Part shown: in pieces, positions 1 through 5,672 of the stretch
Layout of the letters: each line of letters begins with the position of its first letter
How positions within the stretch are numbered: position 1 is the stretch's first letter
Assembly (NCBI GenBank): GCA_934183145.1
Contig: CAKPSA010000065.1
Location: 1 to 6,751 of the forward strand
Direction of reading: 5' to 3'
Length of the DNA stretch: 6,751 nucleotides
DNA from: an uncultured Veillonella sp.
GTDB taxonomy: Bacteria; Bacillota; Negativicutes; Veillonellales; Veillonellaceae
Notes under the pieces: model-generated
Databases searched by the model: none
Seen by the model: only the letters and a program-made list of their open reading frames with translations
Told to the model about the DNA's origin: nothing
Made by a program: the position numbers and the translations under genes

Positions 1-31
1 AATAAAGTAGTAAATAATAAAGGAGATTATC

Positions 32-307
32 ATGAATAACGCATTAGGCATGGTAGAAACAAAAGGTTTAGTAGGCGCAATTGAAGCGGCTGATGCAATG
101 GTAAAAGCTGCTAACGTTACATTAGAAGGGACTGAAAAAATCGGTTCTGGTCTTGTAACAGTAATGGTTCGCGGAGATGTAGGCGCTGTAAAAGCGGCCG
201 TTGATGCAGGCTGTGCAGCAGCACAAAAAGTAGGCGAAGTAGTATCTACTCATGTAATCCCACGCCCTCATAGCGACGTAGAATTAATCTTACCTAAGAA
301 AGGATAA
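32..307 (+). CDS. pduJ: BMC hexameric shell protein, PduJ/PduA type
   Basis: This is a 91-residue single-domain BMC-H protein that forms the hexagonal tiles of microcompartment facets, whose central pores pass small metabolites. The N-terminus ([20 protein letters not shown]), the pore-loop motif KIGSGL at residues 36-41, the [14 protein letters not shown] block at 47-60 and the [11 protein letters not shown] tail are nearly the same as the Salmonella PduJ sequence I recall, which is also 91 residues. The GSG pore loop is the PduA/PduJ form; EutM has GGG. A Shine-Dalgarno sequence, AGGAGA at 21-26, lies five bases before the ATG. Small differences from the enteric protein include Thr34 where PduA/PduJ have Tyr, and Cys61 where PduJ has Ser. 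pduL follows after six bases. PduA is the main alternative name; BMC-H identity itself is certain. Confidence 0.95.
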   Translation: MNNALGMVETKGLVGAIEAADAMVKAANVTLEGTEKIGSGLVTVMVRGDVGAVKAAVDAGCAAAQKVGEVVSTHVIPRPHSDVELILPKKG

Positions 308-313
308 TAGCTT

Positions 314-934
314 ATGGATCGGGAACAGATTCGCGCTATCGTACGAGAAGTGATCGAAGCCATGTTCGAATCGTCCATTCCCGTAGGTGTGAGCAATAGA
401 CATGTCCATCTATGTCAGAAAGACTGGGATAGATTATTCCCAAATCAGGCCATTACTAAGAAAAGTGACTTAAAACAAACTGGAGAGTTTGCTTCAGAAC
501 AAACAGTTACTTTAGTGGGGCCTAAAGGAGTCATTCAAAATGTCCGCGTACTAGGTCCTCTTAGAAAGCAGTCACAAGTGGAGGTATCGTTGACCGATGC
601 TCGTGCATTGGGTATAAAACCTCCTATTGTGCTATCTGGTCATTTAGAATCAGCCGTAGAGATTACTCTATGTACGGAAAACGGAGAGATTACAAAGCCT
701 ATTTGTATCGTTGCAAAGCGACATATTCATATGTCGCCGGATGATGCAAAACGGCTTAATGTAAACGATGGCGATAGCGTTAATGTTGAGCTTCAAACGC
801 CAGAACGCACCACTGTATTTGGTGATGTCATCGTTCGGGCCGTGCCCGGTTTTGTCTTAGAACTCCATATTGATACAGATGAGGCAAATGCTGCCAATGT
901 ACAAGGTACAGTGATGGCGAGAATTGTACAGTAA
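314..934 (+). CDS. pduL: Microcompartment phosphotransacylase PduL
   Basis: PduL transfers the acyl group of propionyl-CoA (or acetyl-CoA) to phosphate, giving acyl phosphate and recycling CoA inside the microcompartment. The 206 residues match the usual length (about 210 in Salmonella). The two beta-barrel PTAC domains each carry a metal-binding His-x-His: SNRHVHL with His30 and His32, and AKRHIHM with His137 and His139. His185 in the LHIDTDEANA segment is the further expected zinc ligand. Residues 1-20 form an amphipathic helix with Ile6, Ile9, Val10, Val13, Ile14 and Met17 on one face, as in PduL encapsulation peptides. The ATG at 314 is preceded by AAAGGA at 299-304, inside the end of pduJ. 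The gene sits six bases after pduJ and 13 before the eutJ-like gene, so co-transcription is expected. Confidence 0.95.
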   Translation: MDREQIRAIVREVIEAMFESSIPVGVSNRHVHLCQKDWDRLFPNQAITKKSDLKQTGEFASEQTVTLVGPKGVIQNVRVLGPLRKQSQVEVSLTDARALGIKPPIVLSGHLESAVEITLCTENGEITKPICIVAKRHIHMSPDDAKRLNVNDGDSVNVELQTPERTTVFGDVIVRAVPGFVLELHIDTDEANAANVQGTVMARIVQ

Positions 935-947
935 AGTAGGTGATATG

Positions 948-1784
948 ATGAAAGGTTTGAAAAAAGCAAATAATACCTTGCAAGAGTTCTCTGATCTTGT
1001 AGAGTCCAAACAAGTGAGCTCGCATAATCAAAAGAATTTACGCGTAGGCATCGACCTTGGTACATCATCTATTGTCCTATCCGTAGTAAACGATAAAGGT
1101 AAACCTATATATGGTGCCTTTGAATACAACGAATCTATTAGAGATGGCCTTGTAGTTGACTATGTGGGCGCTGTTACGATTACGCGAGAGTTAAAGGCTA
1201 AGGCGGAATCCGCCTTAGGTACAGAACTTGTATATGCCGCAGCAGCTGTTCCACCTGGAACGATAGGTAAGAATAAAGATGTAGTAGGTCATGTTCTTGA
1301 AAGTGCCGGTTTTGAAGTGACCTGCATTCTAGACGAACCTACCGCTGCTGCTAATGTATTAGGCATCACCGATGGCGCTGTTATCGACGTCGGTGGTGGT
1401 ACTACGGGCATAAGCATTTTAAAAGATGGCCGAGTTGTATATACCGTAGATGAGCCTACAGGAGGCACCCATATGAACCTTGTTATTAGCGGGGCCTATG
1501 GGATTTCGATTCCTGAAGCGGAGGCCTATAAGCGCAATGAAGCTAATAAACGCGATGTATATGCAACCATACGGCCTGTTGTAGAGAAAATGGCAGCTAT
1601 TTCTAAGCGTGCGTTACAAGAGGGTGGCTATGAAAAGGGGACTCCTATTGTTGTTGTAGGTGGTGCTTCTAATTTTGAGGAGTTTACAAAAACTTTCAGT
1701 CAATATATAGGACTACCCGTAGATAAGCCATTATATCCAGAGTTTGTAACGCCCTTAGGGATTGCCATGGGAAGTGAGCATTAA
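948..1784 (+). CDS. eutJ: EutJ-like Hsp70/actin-fold ATPase of the microcompartment operon
   Basis: This 278-residue protein belongs to the EutJ family, proposed to be chaperones or reactivating factors for microcompartment enzymes; the biochemical role is not settled. The actin/Hsp70 nucleotide-binding motifs are present in order: phosphate-1 VGIDLGTSS at about 33-41, phosphate-2 DVGGGTTG at 147-154 and the adenosine motif VVGGAS ending near 241. Flanking blocks such as ESAGFEV, DEPTAAAN and EATGG-like DEPTGGTH resemble Salmonella EutJ (279 residues). Peptide-binding and lid domains of full Hsp70 are lacking. Two ATGs occur, at 945 and 948; the second gives better spacing (five bases) from GGTG at 939-942. 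A longer TTG start at 924 would overlap pduL and has no good binding site. pduM starts one base after its stop. Confidence 0.88.
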   Translation: MKGLKKANNTLQEFSDLVESKQVSSHNQKNLRVGIDLGTSSIVLSVVNDKGKPIYGAFEYNESIRDGLVVDYVGAVTITRELKAKAESALGTELVYAAAAVPPGTIGKNKDVVGHVLESAGFEVTCILDEPTAAANVLGITDGAVIDVGGGTTGISILKDGRVVYTVDEPTGGTHMNLVISGAYGISIPEAEAYKRNEANKRDVYATIRPVVEKMAAISKRALQEGGYEKGTPIVVVGGASNFEEFTKTFSQYIGLPVDKPLYPEFVTPLGIAMGSEH

Positions 1785-1785
1785 T

Positions 1786-2277
1786 ATGGATGCATTAGTT
1801 AAACTGGTGCTAGAACGCCTAGAGAAGCGGATGACATCTACTGCTACGTTTATGGTCACAGAGTGTAATAGCTATGATGAACATATATTGTTGCAGAATC
1901 AACTCATTTCTTTTACTGGTATAGATTATGGTCATATACGAGAGTTGATGAGCAATACATTGGTGCCTTGGGTAGCCTATTTGCACCGTGCATTAGCCTA
2001 TGACTGTGAGGTGACAATACGCCTCGCAGTTCCTGTAACTTCGTTGATGAATCCATCAGTCATTCTAGATTGGCCTATCAAATTTCTAGATAAATTTGGT
2101 CGTCCTATATATGCCAGCCATCAAGGCTGGATAACGGCCTCTTTTGTTAGATTTTGTGAAAGTCAGTCTATTATCGTCATATATAGGGGACAACGGTTTA
2201 CCATGGCTGCTCGAGATGAAATTGAGCGCTTACATATCACAATAATTGAAGGGAACGAGAAGTATGCAAGTCGGTAA
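1786..2277 (+). CDS. pduM: PduM, microcompartment assembly/structural protein
   Basis: PduM is a small protein needed for normal Pdu microcompartment structure in Salmonella; its exact role is unresolved. Starting at the ATG at 1786, the product has 163 residues, the length I recall for Salmonella PduM. Shared patches are STAT..VT near residues 18-25, a HRALA block followed by a hydrophobic strand, PIKFLDKFGRPI (enteric: PLTFTDEHGLPL), and a C-terminal R..FTMAARDE segment ending in an Ile-rich strand. Residues 1-16 form a charged amphipathic helix resembling an encapsulation peptide. Upstream in-frame TTG (1762) and GTG (1774) starts would overlap eutJ; the ATG has GAAGTGAG just upstream and sits one base after the eutJ stop. 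Its last 14 bases overlap pduN. Its position between eutJ and pduN supports the call. Confidence 0.82.
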   Translation: MDALVKLVLERLEKRMTSTATFMVTECNSYDEHILLQNQLISFTGIDYGHIRELMSNTLVPWVAYLHRALAYDCEVTIRLAVPVTSLMNPSVILDWPIKFLDKFGRPIYASHQGWITASFVRFCESQSIIVIYRGQRFTMAARDEIERLHITIIEGNEKYASR

Positions 2278-2530
2278 AGTAGTGGGTAGTATCGTATCTA
2301 CTCAAAAGCATGAATCTCTAAAGGGAATGAAACTGATGATAGTGGATATTCTCGATGGAGAGCAAGAGTTGACGGGGCGCATAGAAATCGCCGTCGATAC
2401 AGTATGTGCTGGTGAAGGTGAATATGTGCTTCTAACTCGAGGCTCATCGGCACGGCATATTTTCGAAGATGATAAAGGCACCGCAGTAGATTGCGCTATT
2501 GTGGGTATTATTGATAGTTTTGAAAAATAA
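2264..2530 (+). CDS. pduN: BMC vertex protein, EutN/CcmL family (PduN)
   Basis: PduN pentamers cap the vertices of the icosahedral-like microcompartment shell. The 88-residue protein shows the EutN/CcmL (BMC-P) pattern: GKVVGSIVSTQKHESLKGMK at 4-23, AVDTVCAGEGEYVLLTRGSS at 43-62, ARH at 63-65 and AIVGIIDSF at 78-86. It is close to Salmonella PduN (about 91 residues) in each block but shorter in the loop near residues 30-40. The ATG at 2264 is chosen because it gives MQVGKV, the usual family N-terminus, with AAGGGA at 2249-2254 nine bases before; a TTG at 2246 would add six unconserved residues. The gene overlaps pduM by 14 bases, which suggests translational coupling. A 131-base gap follows it. 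Confidence 0.93.
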   Translation: MQVGKVVGSIVSTQKHESLKGMKLMIVDILDGEQELTGRIEIAVDTVCAGEGEYVLLTRGSSARHIFEDDKGTAVDCAIVGIIDSFEK

Positions 2531-2624
2531 TTGTATAGGAAATAGCTGGTGCCAGAGTTAAACCTAGTTATTGTGTCACATCATGAATGTATCCTTGATT
2601 GTGTACACCGTTAGTTGACATGGT

Positions 2625-2640
2625 CATTGCATCAGCAATG
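2625..2640 (+). other. Short hairpin upstream of the pduP ribosome binding site
   Basis: CATTGC (2625-2630) and GCAATG (2635-2640) can pair perfectly around the four-base loop ATCA. A shifted alternative pairs TTGCAT (2627-2632) with ATGCAA (2638-2643). The hairpin ends about ten bases before the pduP Shine-Dalgarno and has no T-run, so it is not a terminator. It could be a processing or translation-control element, or chance. The surrounding gap (2531-2661) shows no gene; it contains a palindrome GTGTACAC at 2601-2608 and an isolated TTGACA at 2615-2620 without a good -10. Confidence 0.35.
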
Positions 2641-2650
2641 CAACCTATAT

Positions 2651-2655
2651 GGAGG
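2651..2655 (+). promoter_or_regulatory. Ribosome binding site of pduP
   Basis: GGAGG lies six bases before the ATG at 2662 and only three before the ATG at 2659. This strong Shine-Dalgarno fixes the pduP start there and rules out the upstream in-frame TTG at 2599. Confidence 0.8.
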
Positions 2656-2661
2656 TTCATG

Positions 2662-4092
2662 ATGGAAAACAATACACAGTTGAAAGAAATGATCCGCTCC
2701 ATGGTTATAGATGTATTACAGGGGCAAAAGCAAGAAGCAGCCTCATCACAACCTATTAAACAAGCGCCTAGAGGTCAAGTTGAACCAGGTGTATTTGATA
2801 CGGTTGATGAGGCCATTCAAGCAGCAAAAGCAGCACAAGCGCGCTTTGAAGATTGCACCTTGGCAACCCGTGAAAAGGTAATAGCAGACATCCGTGCTGC
2901 TATGCGTCCACGAGTACAAGAGTTGGCTCAAAAAACTGTTGAAGAAACAGGAATGGGTCGCGTTGCAGATAAAGTATTGAAATTAAACCTTACACTTGAT
3001 AAAACACCGGGTGTAGAAGATCTTGTTACAGAGTGTGAAACTGGTGACAACGGCATGACATTATATGAATTGTCTGCTTACGGTGTCATCGGTGCTATTA
3101 CACCAAGTACAAATCCAGCAGAAACGCTAATATGTAATACAATCGGCATGCTAGCAGCAGGGAATGCTGTATTCTTTAGTGTTCATCCTGGTGCTAAGCA
3201 TCTTAGTCGATTGCTAGTTAGTGAACTTAACCAAATCATTGCTAAATCGATTGGTATTGAAAACTTAATCGTTACACTTCGTGAGCCATCTATTGAGTCT
3301 GCTCAAGAGATGATGTTGCACCCCGATGTGAGCTTACTTGTTGTTACTGGTGGTCCTGGGGTTGTAAAACAAGCGCTTCAAAGTGGCAAAAAGGTTATCG
3401 GTGCAGGTGCAGGTAATCCACCAGCCTTTGTAGATGAAACAGCAGATATTAAAAAGGCAGCTCAAGATATCGTCCTCGGTGCTAGCCTCGATAATAATAT
3501 TTTATGTATTGCCGAAAAGAGCGTCGTTGCCATGCGCCAAATTGAGACACAACTAGTTCAAGAAATGGTGAAAGCAGGATGTGTCCTCGTTGATAATCAA
3601 CAAGATATTCAACGCCTCGTCGATTTAACAGTGTTGCCGAATGGGACACCAAACAAAAAGTTCGTCGGTAAGAATGCAAGCGTTATTCTTGATGCGGCAC
3701 ATATTCCGTACGATGGTGATCCACGGTTAATTATCATGCGGGCTCCCAAAAATCATCCATTTGCAGTGATTGAAATGTTAATGCCTATTCTACCTGTTGT
3801 GACAGTAGATAGCTTTGATGAAGGTCTCAATGTATGCTTGATGTTAGAAGCCGGCTTACATCATACAGCAACAATGCATTCTTTGAATATGGAACGCCTC
3901 AATCGTATGGCCCGTAAAATGAAAACATCTATTTTTGTTAAGAATGGTCCATCCTATGCAGGGCTTGGTTTTAGTGGTGAAGGTACGACAACCTTTACAA
4001 TTGCTACACCTACTGGGGAATCTACTACATCAGCGCGCTGCTTTGCACGTCGTCGTAGATGTTGCTTAACAACAGGATTCAATATTCGATAG
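2662..4092 (+). CDS. pduP: CoA-acylating aldehyde dehydrogenase PduP
   Basis: PduP oxidises propionaldehyde (or a related short aldehyde) with NAD+ and CoA to acyl-CoA inside the microcompartment. The 476 residues compare with 464 in Salmonella PduP. Residues 1-20 form an amphipathic helix (Leu7, Met10, Ile11, Met14, Val15, Val18, Leu19) of the encapsulation-peptide type, followed by a Gln/Ala/Pro-rich linker to about residue 40. The catalytic domain shows TPSTNPAET with Asn151, the GAGAGNPPAFVD block, and the nucleophile Cys282 in NNILCIAEKS. The C-terminus ARRRRCCLTTGFNIR is typical of the PduP/EutE group. Choice of PduP over EutE rests on the Pdu neighbours. Ribosome binding is at GGAGG 2651-2655. 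pduQ starts 11 bases after the stop. The 131-base gap upstream lies where pduO often sits. Confidence 0.93.
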   Translation: MENNTQLKEMIRSMVIDVLQGQKQEAASSQPIKQAPRGQVEPGVFDTVDEAIQAAKAAQARFEDCTLATREKVIADIRAAMRPRVQELAQKTVEETGMGRVADKVLKLNLTLDKTPGVEDLVTECETGDNGMTLYELSAYGVIGAITPSTNPAETLICNTIGMLAAGNAVFFSVHPGAKHLSRLLVSELNQIIAKSIGIENLIVTLREPSIESAQEMMLHPDVSLLVVTGGPGVVKQALQSGKKVIGAGAGNPPAFVDETADIKKAAQDIVLGASLDNNILCIAEKSVVAMRQIETQLVQEMVKAGCVLVDNQQDIQRLVDLTVLPNGTPNKKFVGKNASVILDAAHIPYDGDPRLIIMRAPKNHPFAVIEMLMPILPVVTVDSFDEGLNVCLMLEAGLHHTATMHSLNMERLNRMARKMKTSIFVKNGPSYAGLGFSGEGTTTFTIATPTGESTTSARCFARRRRCCLTTGFNIR

Positions 4093-4100
4093 GTGGTGAG
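4091..4100 (+). promoter_or_regulatory. Ribosome binding site of pduQ
   Basis: AGGTGGTGAG ends three bases before the ATG at 4104, with its AGG core overlapping the pduP stop codon region. It supports 4104 as the start, giving MNKWTFPTQIYAG as in PduQ, in preference to an in-frame ATG at 4059 inside pduP. Confidence 0.65.
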
Positions 4101-4103
4101 CAT

Positions 4104-5222
4104 ATGAATAAATGGACTTTTCCAACCCAAATTTATGCAGGACCAGATTCGTTGAATCGTCTTACAGAATTTAATAATGAATCAATCCTTATCATATGTG
4201 ATCCATTTTTAAAAGATTCTCCGAGCCTTACCTATGTGATGGGCTTAATGGATAGTAGAAATAAAGTAACTATCTACACTGATGTGGTGCCTGATCCACC
4301 TATAACTCATGTAGTAAAAGGCATTGAATTTATGGAAGGAATTAAACCATCTGTTATCATAGCCATAGGTGGGGGATCCTGCATTGATATGAGCAAAGGG
4401 ATAGCTTACTTTGGACGTAAATTAAAGCAGATGGATATCAAGTCTTTTATTGCAGTACCTACTACTAGCGGAACAGGATCTGAAGTAACCTCTTTTGCTG
4501 TTCTTACAGATAGTGAAACACAAATTAAGTATCCTCTTGTGGATGATGCAGTATTACCTGATGAAGCTTTATTAACGCCATTATTTGTAAAAACATCTCC
4601 ACCTAGTGTTACTGCCTTTAGTGGTATGGATGTACTAGTTCATGCTCTAGAATCCTATGTGGCGACTGCTGCCAATAACTTTACCGATGCATTGGTCCAA
4701 CAGGCGATTGAGCTTGTCTTTGAATACTTACCAAAATGTCATAAGCCAACAGCTACAGAGCAAGACCGCATGTCTATGCACGAAGCATCATGCCTTGCAG
4801 GACTTTCCTTTAACAAGGCTGGCTTAGGTATCGTTCATGCTATGGCTCATCAGTTGGGAGGACAATTCCATGTGCCACATGGTCTAGCTAATAGTATGCT
4901 CTTGCCGTATGTAATTGGCTTTAATTGCTCTCGCAATCAAGAGGTGGCTAAGAAATATGCCCATCTATCTGCTAAATTGGGCTTTGCATCGTATAAATCA
5001 TCCGATGGAGATAAGTTAGGGGCACTGTTAGAGGCGATTGTAAAACTCCAACGCACATTAGAGTGCCCTATGACACTTACTGAATTTGGCGTAGATAAAG
5101 CTACATCTGAAGCGAAACTCGATCTCATGGCAGATAGAGCACTAGAGGATATGTGTTATAGATTTAATCCATACCCAGCCAACCATAGTGATCTTGTTGG
5201 TTTATATAAAAAGGTCTTGTAA
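4104..5222 (+). CDS. pduQ: Iron-containing alcohol dehydrogenase PduQ
   Basis: PduQ reduces part of the aldehyde to the alcohol (1-propanol from propionaldehyde), regenerating NAD+ for PduP within the microcompartment. The 372 residues fit the family (370 in Salmonella PduQ). The N-terminal dinucleotide-binding half carries GGGSCID at 89-95 and PTTSGTGSEVTS. The metal site of the Fe-ADH family is complete: Asp176 and His180 in GMDVLVHALES, His245 in GIVHAMAHQLGG and His259 in HVPHGLAN, with His249 matching the catalytic-site His267 of FucO. No encapsulation peptide is evident; enteric PduQ is reported to enter the shell by binding PduP. It follows pduP by 11 bases and is the last gene of the operon, 57 bases before a strong terminator. 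Confidence 0.93.
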   Translation: MNKWTFPTQIYAGPDSLNRLTEFNNESILIICDPFLKDSPSLTYVMGLMDSRNKVTIYTDVVPDPPITHVVKGIEFMEGIKPSVIIAIGGGSCIDMSKGIAYFGRKLKQMDIKSFIAVPTTSGTGSEVTSFAVLTDSETQIKYPLVDDAVLPDEALLTPLFVKTSPPSVTAFSGMDVLVHALESYVATAANNFTDALVQQAIELVFEYLPKCHKPTATEQDRMSMHEASCLAGLSFNKAGLGIVHAMAHQLGGQFHVPHGLANSMLLPYVIGFNCSRNQEVAKKYAHLSAKLGFASYKSSDGDKLGALLEAIVKLQRTLECPMTLTEFGVDKATSEAKLDLMADRALEDMCYRFNPYPANHSDLVGLYKKVL

Positions 5223-5279
5223 TTTATATAGGTTGACTACTGTATAGATTGAATACTAAAACTTGAAAATTTAAGATCC

Positions 5280-5319
5280 AAAAAAGAGACTTTAATAATT
5301 TCATTGAAGCCTCTTTTTT
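5280..5319 (+). terminator. Intrinsic terminator closing the pdu operon
   Basis: AAAAAAGAG (5280-5288) pairs with CTCTTTTTT (5311-5319). The stem continues through an A/C mismatch into CTT/AAG, a T/G pair and AAT/ATT, leaving a six-base loop AATTTC. The 3' arm ends in six Ts, and a matching A-run on the 5' side would allow it to work on the other strand too. It lies 57 bases after the pduQ stop, so it separates the Pdu operon from the activase gene. Confidence 0.9.
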
Positions 5320-5387
5320 ATTTGTATAGGAATAGATAGTATTACTGAAGTTATGTGCTATTAGGTACACCTTTTTTCATCTTAGAA

Positions 5388-5396
5388 TGATATAAT
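5388..5396 (+). promoter_or_regulatory. Candidate extended -10 promoter, distal
   Basis: TGATATAAT is a full extended -10 element (TG-n-TATAAT). No good -35 is seen 16-18 bases upstream, which such promoters can do without. It lies downstream of the operon terminator, and a transcript from about 5403 would have a leader of roughly 270 bases before the activase gene. The region is AT-rich, so a chance match is possible. Confidence 0.45.
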
Positions 5397-5425
5397 AAAT
5401 TTTACATCCTATCTCGATGTAGAGG

Positions 5426-5478
5426 TGTTATTCAAGTTTAGTCATATTCCATATAACTCATTGGAATATAGAATAACA
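5426..5478 (+). repeat. Nested inverted repeats in the activase upstream region
   Basis: Outer arms TGTTATTC (5426-5433) and GAATAACA (5471-5478) are perfect complements and enclose inner arms ATATTCCA (5444-5451) and TGGAATAT (5462-5469), also perfect, around a ten-base loop. The left side has ten unpaired bases between arms and the right side one. In RNA this would be a bulged stem-loop; in DNA the inner dyad could be an operator just upstream of the -10 at 5501. There is no T-run, so it is not a terminator. Confidence 0.55.
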
Positions 5479-5500
5479 TAGATTTTATCTGCATTTGTTG

Positions 5501-5506
5501 TATAAT
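5501..5506 (+). promoter_or_regulatory. Candidate -10 box, proximal
   Basis: A perfect TATAAT lies about 170 bases before the activase ATG. Hexamers 16-18 bases upstream do not resemble TTGACA, so the promoter would be weak or activator-dependent. The inner dyad at 5444-5469 would sit centred about 55 bases upstream of the start point, a position used by activators. Confidence 0.4.
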
Positions 5507-5537
5507 ATGTATAGGATATTTAAAAAATTAGATATTT

Positions 5538-5622
5538 TTGTGAAAGCCTATCCTCGTCTAAGTTTTACTAGACAGTTAGTATATTTTATGTGAGTTTCAT
5601 AGTAAATGTACTACTTTCACAA
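5538..5622 (+). other. Possible structured leader RNA before the activase gene
   Basis: TTGTGAAAG (5538-5546) is perfectly complementary to CTTTCACAA (5614-5622). Between them lie two smaller hairpins: GTCTA/TAGAC (5556-5560 with 5569-5573) and TAGTA/TACTA (5600-5604 with 5609-5613), the second abutting the closing stem. The whole could fold as a three-way junction. I see no match to a riboswitch class I know, including the cobalamin box. Found by eye; no folding energy was computed. Confidence 0.35.
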
Positions 5623-5627
5623 TATGA

Positions 5628-5656
5628 GTATGATCTTGTGTGGTCATACGGTTTTT
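5628..5656 (+). terminator. Terminator-like hairpin just before the activase ribosome binding site
   Basis: GTATGATC (5628-5635) pairs with GGTCATAC (5642-5649), eight pairs with one T/G, around the loop TTGTGT. Two bases later comes a run of five Ts (5652-5656), and the Shine-Dalgarno AGAGAGG begins at 5661. It resembles a weak intrinsic terminator or attenuator. The loop TTGTG (5636-5640) is complementary to CACAA (5618-5622) of the preceding structure, so alternative folds are possible. Confidence 0.4.
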
Positions 5657-5672
5657 GAAAAGAGAGGTATTT

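Noticed and set aside
793..1068. Minus-strand open frames opposite the pduL/eutJ junction
   Set aside because: They lie antisense to two well-supported genes, give low-complexity products unlike any family I know, and lack ribosome binding sites.
2583..2618. Tiny open frame (11 codons) in the pduN-pduP gap
   Set aside because: It has no ribosome binding site and no recognisable sequence; probably chance.
2615..2643. Possible promoter for pduPQ starting with TTGACA at 2615-2620
   Set aside because: The hexamer at the right spacing is ATGCAA, which is a poor -10, and TATATG further on is too far away.
5233..5261. TTGACT at 5233-5238 as the -35 of a promoter after pduQ
   Set aside because: No acceptable -10 follows at 16-18 bases, and a transcript would meet the strong terminator at 5280-5319 at once.
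5538..5656. Cobalamin riboswitch in the activase leader
   Set aside because: B12 riboswitches would fit the pdu theme, but no B12-box-like GCCACTG sequence is present and the leader does not serve the pdu genes.
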